The translations under genes and the position numbers were made by a program. Below, piece after piece: positions 58,945 through 64,000 of a stretch of DNA of 64,000 nt (position 1 is the stretch's first letter; each line of letters opens with the position of its first letter). Location of the stretch: positions 372,001 through 436,000 of the forward strand of contig CAMZOI010000001.1 of assembly GCA_947331495.1 (NCBI GenBank), read 5' to 3'. This DNA is from Erythrobacteraceae bacterium Alg239-R51 (GTDB taxonomy: Bacteria > Pseudomonadota > Alphaproteobacteria > Sphingomonadales > Sphingomonadaceae). The notes beneath the pieces were generated by a model, which had not been told where the DNA came from, did not search any database, and saw nothing but the letters and a program-made list of their open reading frames with translations.

Positions 58945-61869
58945 ATGCTTTCCGTCGCCAATGTGCGCTCCCCTTCGGCTGCCGCGAGCTATTTCGCGGC
59001 AGACAATTACTACACCGGCGCCGATGCCGATCGTTCCGGAACCTGGGTCGGGAAGGGAGCGGAACGACTTGGTCTCGAGGGCCGCGTCAGCGCCGAGCAG
59101 TTCGATGCCTTGCTGCGGGGAGAACTTCCCGGCGGTATCCAGGTCGGCAATGCGGGACAGGCCCACAGGCCGGGAACCGACCTCACATTCTCACTGCCGA
59201 AAAGCTGGTCGCTGCTTGCGCTGGTGGGCGGCGACCAGCGGATTATCGATGCCTATCGCGAGGCCGTCATCGAGACCTTGCGCTGGGCAGAAAAGAACGC
59301 GGCGCAGACCCGGATGAGTAGCAAGGCTGGTTACGGGAAGGTCGCGACAGATAATCTGACGATTGGTCTTTTCCAGCACGACACCAACCGCAACCAGGAG
59401 CCGAACCTGCATTTTCATGCGGTCGTGGCAAATGTCACGCAAGGCAGCGACGGGAAGTGGCGCGCGCTTCGCAATGATAAGCTTTGGTCGTTCAACACCC
59501 TGCTCAACTCGATGACCATGGCGCGCTTTCGTCTGGCGGTCGAGAAGATGGGCTACGAGGCTGGGCCGGTTGGAAAGCATGGCAATTTCGAAGCAGCGGG
59601 CATTGCCCGCGAGCAGGTCATGGCCTTTTCGACGCGGCGCGAAGAAGTCCTCGACGCGGTACGCCAGCTGGGTGAGAACACCCCGAAAACCCGCGACATT
59701 GCTGTGCTCGATACGAGGAAAAGCAAGGCGCCCGTCAGGGACCGGAAAGGCCTTCTCGATGCATGGCGGCAGAAAGCCCAGGAAGTCGGGATTGACCTTT
59801 CCGGTCTCATCGATGCGTCGCAGATGCGGGCTGCAACGAAGGACATTCCCAGCTCCAAAGAAGGGAGCCTTCTTCAGCGTGGAATTGCGAAGCTGAGAGA
59901 GTTCGCGCAGCGGATCAAGGGCGATCCGGCGGATCCACTGATCCCTGCCCATGTCCTCAAGCAAGATGCACCGACCATTGCGGCAGCGCAGGCCGTTGCT
60001 TCCGCGGTGCGTCATCTCTCGCAGCGCGAGGCAGCGTTCCCCCGTGAGGGATTGCTGAAAGCGGCGCTTGATTTTGGGCTGCCGACGACGGTGGATCACG
60101 TCGAAACCCGTGTGAACGCATTGGTCAGAAGGGGAGCACTCGAGCCCGGCAAAGGCGAACACAAAGGCTGGTTGGCGAGCCGGGAGGCGCTTGATCTTGA
60201 AAGCACCATTCTCGCGAATGTCGACCAGGGACGCGGGGCAGTGTCGCCCATCCTGGATCGACCGGACGCCGCAGAACGGGTTCAGGCAGTTGCCGCGATC
60301 AACCACGGAATTTCGCTCAACGAAGGGCAAGAGGATGCGGCGGGCCTTGTGCTCTCATCGCGTGACAGGATTGTGGCGATCCAGGGCATTGCCGGGGCGG
60401 GCAAGAGCAGCGTGATGAAGCCGGTCGCCCAATTGCTCCGCGAGGAAGGCAAGCAGGTGCTGGGGCTCGCGGTGCAGAACACGCTCGTCCAGATGCTCGA
60501 GCGCGACACCGGCATCCGTTCGATGACCATCGCCCGCTTTCTAGCGCAATGGGGAAGGCTTCTGCACGAGCCGGGAAATCCCACCTTGCTGAGTGAGGCT
60601 CGGAGCGCGCTCGGAGACCATGTCCTGGTGCTCGATGAGGCATCGATGGTGTCGAACGAGGACAAGGCCAAGCTGGTACGGCTGGCAAACCTAGCCGAAG
60701 TCCATCGCCTGGTTCTCGTCGGCGACAAGCGACAGCTGGGCGCCGTCGACGCCGGCAAGCCCTTCGACCTCGTCCAACAGGCCGGGATCGAGCGCGCCAA
60801 CATGGATGTGAATTTGCGCGGCCGCGATCCCGTCCTGCGGCGAGCCCAGGCCGCCGCGCAGGAGGGACGCATCGACGATGCGCTCCAGGCTCTTGCGCCT
60901 TCAACCATCGAGGCTCGCGGGGACAGTGCGATTGTTGCTGCCGAAAAGTGGCTTTCGCTCAGCCCGGCGGATCGGGATCGGACGTCGATCTACGCGTCGG
61001 GACGGGCCTTACGGTCTGCGGTTAACGAGGCTGTCCAGCGCGGACTCAAGGCCAACGGCGAACTCGGCCCACGATCGGGCCGGCTGACCGTTCATTCTCG
61101 GGTGAATGTGACGCACGAGGAGTTGCGATACCTTCGCACATACCAACCGGGCATGGTTCTCAACTTCCGCTCGCGCGACAGCACTCAGAAACTCTCCAAG
61201 GGCGACTACACCGTCAAAACCATCGACCAAGCGCGCAAGCAGCTCGTGCTTGAGGACAGGAAGGGGCGTCTGCGCAAGTTCAATCCTGCGCGTTTGCGGC
61301 CGGGCGCAGTTGAGAGCCGGCTGTCGCTCTTCGAACGCAAATCGCTTTCCCTCATCGAGGGTGACAAGATCCGTTGGACCGACAATGACCACAAGCGCGG
61401 GCTGTTCAACGCCGATCAGGCGAGGATCGTGGCCATCGACGCAAAGGGCGTCTTGGTAGAGACATCAGCGGGCAAGGAGCTTCGCCTGAGCCGCGGCGAC
61501 CCCATGCTCAAACGCATGGACCTCGCCTATGCCCTCAATGCGCATATGGCGCAGGGACTTACTTCGGATCGGGGGATCGCAGTGATGGACAGCCGCGAAC
61601 GCAATCTCGCCAATCGGCAGACTTTCCTGGTCACGGTCACCCGGCTTCGCGACGGCCTTACGCTGATTGCAGATAATGCCGAGAAACTCGGCCGGGCCAT
61701 CAAGTCCAACAGCGGCGAGAAAGCATCGGCCCTCGAAGTAACGCAAAGGCTCAAGGCGGCAGCTGCCAAGGGCCTTTCGCAAGACAAGGATGTTGGCAAC
61801 GCTTCGCCTGCAAGTGACAAACCCGAACTCACCAAGGAAAGGGTAAAGCCTTTCGAAATCGGCATTTGA
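58945..61869 (+). CDS. MOBF relaxase-helicase (TraA/TrwC type)
   Basis: This 974-residue protein nicks oriT and unwinds the transferred strand. The N-terminal TrwC relaxase domain has candidate nucleophile tyrosines 16, 22 and 23 (SYFAADNYYTG) and the three-histidine metal site His145, His156, His158. The C-terminal RecD-like helicase has Walker A GIAGAGKS (residues 481-488), VLDEASMV and GDKRQLGAV. Both activities look intact. AAGGA precedes the ATG. Confidence 0.94.
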   Translation: MLSVANVRSPSAAASYFAADNYYTGADADRSGTWVGKGAERLGLEGRVSAEQFDALLRGELPGGIQVGNAGQAHRPGTDLTFSLPKSWSLLALVGGDQRIIDAYREAVIETLRWAEKNAAQTRMSSKAGYGKVATDNLTIGLFQHDTNRNQEPNLHFHAVVANVTQGSDGKWRALRNDKLWSFNTLLNSMTMARFRLAVEKMGYEAGPVGKHGNFEAAGIAREQVMAFSTRREEVLDAVRQLGENTPKTRDIAVLDTRKSKAPVRDRKGLLDAWRQKAQEVGIDLSGLIDASQMRAATKDIPSSKEGSLLQRGIAKLREFAQRIKGDPADPLIPAHVLKQDAPTIAAAQAVASAVRHLSQREAAFPREGLLKAALDFGLPTTVDHVETRVNALVRRGALEPGKGEHKGWLASREALDLESTILANVDQGRGAVSPILDRPDAAERVQAVAAINHGISLNEGQEDAAGLVLSSRDRIVAIQGIAGAGKSSVMKPVAQLLREEGKQVLGLAVQNTLVQMLERDTGIRSMTIARFLAQWGRLLHEPGNPTLLSEARSALGDHVLVLDEASMVSNEDKAKLVRLANLAEVHRLVLVGDKRQLGAVDAGKPFDLVQQAGIERANMDVNLRGRDPVLRRAQAAAQEGRIDDALQALAPSTIEARGDSAIVAAEKWLSLSPADRDRTSIYASGRALRSAVNEAVQRGLKANGELGPRSGRLTVHSRVNVTHEELRYLRTYQPGMVLNFRSRDSTQKLSKGDYTVKTIDQARKQLVLEDRKGRLRKFNPARLRPGAVESRLSLFERKSLSLIEGDKIRWTDNDHKRGLFNADQARIVAIDAKGVLVETSAGKELRLSRGDPMLKRMDLAYALNAHMAQGLTSDRGIAVMDSRERNLANRQTFLVTVTRLRDGLTLIADNAEKLGRAIKSNSGEKASALEVTQRLKAAAAKGLSQDKDVGNASPASDKPELTKERVKPFEIGI

Positions 61870-61908
61870 TCACCGACAGCCTGGACGATTTCAGCGTTAC
61901 CAGGCACG

Positions 61909-62850
61909 ATGCCTGTTCGAGAGAAGTGCGGAGCGTTGGCGGTGAAGGGTGTTTTCGAGATCAGCGGCAATTCGCGCTACGACGACCTCATCACAGAGCG
62001 GTATCATTTCCCCTCGCAATATCTTCCTCAAGCCCGCCAGCTTGAAAACGACTGGATCCTTTACCGCGAAACCCGCGTATCGGGCGGCCGGATGGCCTAC
62101 ATCGCGACGGCTTTCGTTGAGCGGATCGATCCCGATGAGGCTGATCCAACCCATTACTACGCGCGCGTCAGAGACTATCTACCCTTCGATGATGCGGTCT
62201 CCTACCGCGACAAGGACGGACGCTTTGCCGAACGCTTCCTTCGCGAGATGGCCCGTCCTGGCGATGCCGGAAGGACGCTGCGCGGAAAATCGGTGCGCAC
62301 GCTCGATGGCGATGATTTCGTCGCCATCGTCAATCAGGGGCTGAGCGAGACACTCGACCCGGCCAACCGGATCAGGCTCGAGCTCGACGAGCGGTACATC
62401 GACGATACAACCGCCGCGCTCCTTGCCGATGATTTTGGCGAACGCCGGATCGAGCAGGTCCTGGTGAACAAGAAAATCCGGGCCGCCAGTTTCCGCAATC
62501 AGGTTCTCGATGCCTATGACAGCACCTGCGCCGTCACGGGATTGCGGATCATCAATGGTGGTGGGAAAGCGGAGGCACAGGCGGCCCATATCTGGTCCGT
62601 CGCCGATGGAGGACCCGACGTCGTACCCAACGGCGTGGCACTCTCGGCTACGGCCCATTGGCTGTTCGACCGGCATCTCATCACATTCGACGATAACCTT
62701 TGCCTGCTCGTATCGCACAACAAGGTGCCGTCCGACCTGTTGAAGCTCTTCCCTCCTTCAGGACAGAAGATCAGGCTTCCGGTCGATCCGAGGGATCACC
62801 CCCGCCCGGACTTCGTTGCCAAGCATCGCGCGCGTTTTGCGGGGTTCTGA
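61909..62850 (+). CDS. HNH endonuclease
   Basis: This 313-residue protein has a C-terminal HNH_2 domain: FRNQVLDAYDSTCAVTG, then AAHIWSVADGGPDVVPNGVALSATAHWLFDRHLI. The N-terminal ~200 residues resemble the domain that precedes HNH in restriction-like endonucleases. It could be a restriction/defence nuclease or an element maintenance enzyme. It follows the relaxase by 39 bases in the same direction. Confidence 0.85.
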   Translation: MPVREKCGALAVKGVFEISGNSRYDDLITERYHFPSQYLPQARQLENDWILYRETRVSGGRMAYIATAFVERIDPDEADPTHYYARVRDYLPFDDAVSYRDKDGRFAERFLREMARPGDAGRTLRGKSVRTLDGDDFVAIVNQGLSETLDPANRIRLELDERYIDDTTAALLADDFGERRIEQVLVNKKIRAASFRNQVLDAYDSTCAVTGLRIINGGGKAEAQAAHIWSVADGGPDVVPNGVALSATAHWLFDRHLITFDDNLCLLVSHNKVPSDLLKLFPPSGQKIRLPVDPRDHPRPDFVAKHRARFAGF

Positions 62851-62860
62851 TTTGGTAGGA

Positions 62861-63496
62861 TCAGACCGCGCGTCCGAACCAGATGACACGGCCGACCACC
62901 TGGATCTCGGACCGGTCGACATCATCCCAACTGGGATAGGCCGAATTGTCGCTGCTGATGGTGATCTTGCGGCCACCGGGCTTGAGCGTCACGCGCTTGA
63001 CCACCAGCGCATCGTCGGCGCGCAGGACGTAGATGCCGTCACGTAGCCGCGAACCCTGGTCCGACGCATCGACGAGCACTTCGTCGCCATCGCTGAGTGT
63101 CGGCTCCATGGAGTCGCCAAGGACATGGATGATCGAAAGGCTGGCACTCTTTGCTCTGGTGAGCCTGGCAAGCCAGCGTTCGTCGAAACCGAAGCGGGTA
63201 TGGGCGGTCTCGCTTTCGGCAATCGCTCCAAAGCCCGCCGATGCATCGACATTGAGCACGGGTATTTCAATCAACCCGTCACGCATGGGTGCGGGCGGTC
63301 CGCCAAGCACTTGCTCGTCGACCCCGAAGAAGCTGGCAAGCGTGCGCCGGTCATCGTCATCCAGCTTTCGCGGCGAGCCGCGCTTGATGAACTGCTGAAT
63401 GTAGGACGAGTTTCGTCCGATCATCCGCGAGATCGAGGAATATCCGAGCCGTCGCTGCTGGATCAGGCGATCAAGCTCCTCTCTGACATGTTCCAT
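62861..63496 (-). CDS. S24/LexA-like repressor
   Basis: This 211-residue regulator has an N-terminal helix-turn-helix (YSSISRMIGRNSSYIQQFIKRG) and a C-terminal S24 peptidase with Ser129 (GDSMEPTL) and Lys167 (VVKRVT). An Ala87-Gly88 pair before the peptidase domain is a plausible self-cleavage site, so it may be inactivated by RecA during DNA damage, like phage CI. It is divergent from a small DNA-binding gene; the shared 112-base gap holds an SOS box and an inverted repeat. Confidence 0.92.
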   Translation of the reverse strand: MEHVREELDRLIQQRRLGYSSISRMIGRNSSYIQQFIKRGSPRKLDDDDRRTLASFFGVDEQVLGGPPAPMRDGLIEIPVLNVDASAGFGAIAESETAHTRFGFDERWLARLTRAKSASLSIIHVLGDSMEPTLSDGDEVLVDASDQGSRLRDGIYVLRADDALVVKRVTLKPGGRKITISSDNSAYPSWDDVDRSEIQVVGRVIWFGRAV

Positions 63497-63554
63497 CGTG
63501 TCGTTCCTTCTGACGGTCTGAGGAGAGAAGGAAATCTCCTAGACTCGATGGAAC
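63490..63554. promoter_or_regulatory. Inverted repeat at the repressor start
   Basis: GTTCCATCG (63490-63498), overlapping the repressor start codon, and CGATGGAAC (63546-63554) are exact inverse copies 47 bases apart. A further palindrome AACAC-AA-GTGTT lies at 63578-63589. These are candidate binding sites of the repressor or its small neighbour. Confidence 0.6.
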
Positions 63555-63565
63555 CTTCCTACTAA

Positions 63566-63580
63566 GAACAAAACAGGAAC
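63566..63580. promoter_or_regulatory. SOS box (alphaproteobacterial LexA-type site)
   Basis: GAAC (63566-63569), seven bases, GAAC (63577-63580): an exact match to the GTTC-N7-GTTC direct-repeat LexA box of alphaproteobacteria, read on the other strand. It lies about 29 bases before the small DNA-binding gene. Confidence 0.75.
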
Positions 63581-63608
63581 ACAAGTGTTGAGTGAGTCGA
63601 GGAAGGCC

Positions 63609-63791
63609 ATGAAATTGCTGGATCGAATTGAGCGACATCTGAAAGAATCGCACATGTCGGCGACACGGTTCGGTCGTCGGGCAGTTGGCGATCCGCGCTT
63701 CGTGCTTGACCTGCGCGCTGGTCGCAGGCCGCGTAGAAGGACTATTGAGAAGGTGGAGTATTACCTGAAAACAAGAAATCCGCTTCAATAG
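63609..63791 (+). CDS. Small DNA-binding protein, Cro-like position
   Basis: This 60-residue basic protein (LLDRIERHLKESHMSATRFGRRAVGDPRFVLDLRAGRRPRR, given here only as a landmark for residues 3-43) looks like a minimal helix-turn-helix protein; I have seen the TRFGR-AVGDPRFV pattern in sphingomonads without a function. It faces the S24 repressor like cro faces cI. GAGGAAGG precedes the ATG at 63609. Confidence 0.75.
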   Translation: MKLLDRIERHLKESHMSATRFGRRAVGDPRFVLDLRAGRRPRRRTIEKVEYYLKTRNPLQ

Positions 63792-63936
63792 TTCTTCGAA
63801 ATTCACGAAATTCTCATGGGTTTGTCGCAACCTGCCTTGGCGCGAGCTCTGCGGTCCGATACCGTCTAGCTCATTCAGGGTTTCTCCGTCCGGTTGCATT
63901 TCGCAAGCTTGGCCTGCTTCCGCACCGGTTCGCAGG

Positions 63937-63957
63937 AGCCCGTTACCTTTACGGGCT
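63937..63957 (+). terminator. Weak terminator-like hairpin
   Basis: AGCCCGT (63937-63943) pairs with ACGGGCT (63951-63957) across a 7-base loop; there is no T run after it. Confidence 0.35.
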
Positions 63958-63969
63958 TCTGGGGGCTGC

Positions 63970-64000
63970 ATGGAAATTACCGAATGGCTTGGCCATGGGC
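63970..64000 (+). CDS. Possible start of a further gene, cut by window edge
   Basis: An ATG at 63970, preceded by GGGGG five bases upstream, opens a frame (MEITEWLGHG) that runs off the window. Ten codons are too few to judge. Confidence 0.25.
   Translation, partial: MEITEWLGHG

Noticed and set aside
63951..63968. CTTCTGGG near the right edge as the end of an attR copy
   Set aside because: It shares only the short CTTCTGGG with the tRNA 3' end; the T-arm and CCA are missing.

Overview
The window looks like the chromosome of an alphaproteobacterium of the order Sphingomonadales, probably near the Erythrobacteraceae; this is an inference from gene content (GapR/DUF2312 next to DUF1244, PQQ lipoprotein dehydrogenase, sphingomonad-type conjugation genes) and GC-rich codon use. 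It has two halves. Positions 1 to about 29,370 are ordinary core genome. Positions 29,370 to the right edge are a mobile element integrated at the 3' end of a tRNA-Leu(CAG) gene; its far end is not in the window.

Core half: the 3' part of rpoC and its terminator; a membrane GGDEF-EAL protein; gltX; a SulP permease convergent with pyruvate kinase; DUF1244 and gapR; an SDR, a YbjQ protein and a CPBP protease; yebC-ruvC; an ArsC-like protein; ubiG divergent from lysC; a 36-residue membrane microprotein wedged between lysC and purT; a glycine-zipper protein with an Asp/Trp repeat; an SLC13 permease; a nitronate monooxygenase/FabK-like enzyme; a PQQ-cytochrome dehydrogenase; a Tat-exported dienelactone-hydrolase-like protein; a stomatin/NfeD pair; and an NDUFA9-like protein.

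Mobile half: a P4-type integrase, then a small acidic protein, an exported nuclease and a lytic transglycosylase, a Toprim primase-like protein, a 1,415-residue methylase-helicase of the strawberry-notch/DarB type, and ParB closed by a perfect terminator. From about 51,000 the conjugation and maintenance genes resume: ArdC antirestriction protein, a SLOG (DUF2493) protein, SSB, small proteins, a candidate oriT, a small relaxosome-type protein, TraD, a MOBF relaxase-helicase, an HNH nuclease, and an S24 repressor facing a small DNA-binding protein across a canonical alphaproteobacterial SOS box (GAAC-N7-GAAC). No type IV secretion genes are visible, so the element must continue to the right if it is self-transmissible.

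Between these blocks (about 40,200 to 50,700) sits a defence cargo, the most interesting part of the window. One operon (minus strand) encodes a tandem class III nucleotide cyclase, an E2-E1 (Cap2-like) protein, a JAB/JAMM isopeptidase (Cap3-like), an effector joining a cyclic-nucleotide-binding domain to a TIR domain (PycTIR-like), and possibly a DUF4238 protein. It therefore combines a Pycsar core with the ubiquitin-like ancillary module known from type II CBASS. Divergent from it, across two near-identical palindromes, is an AAA/TPR protein of STAND-like layout. Directly after that lies a second, canonical Pycsar pair (membrane effector PycTM plus a PycC cyclase).
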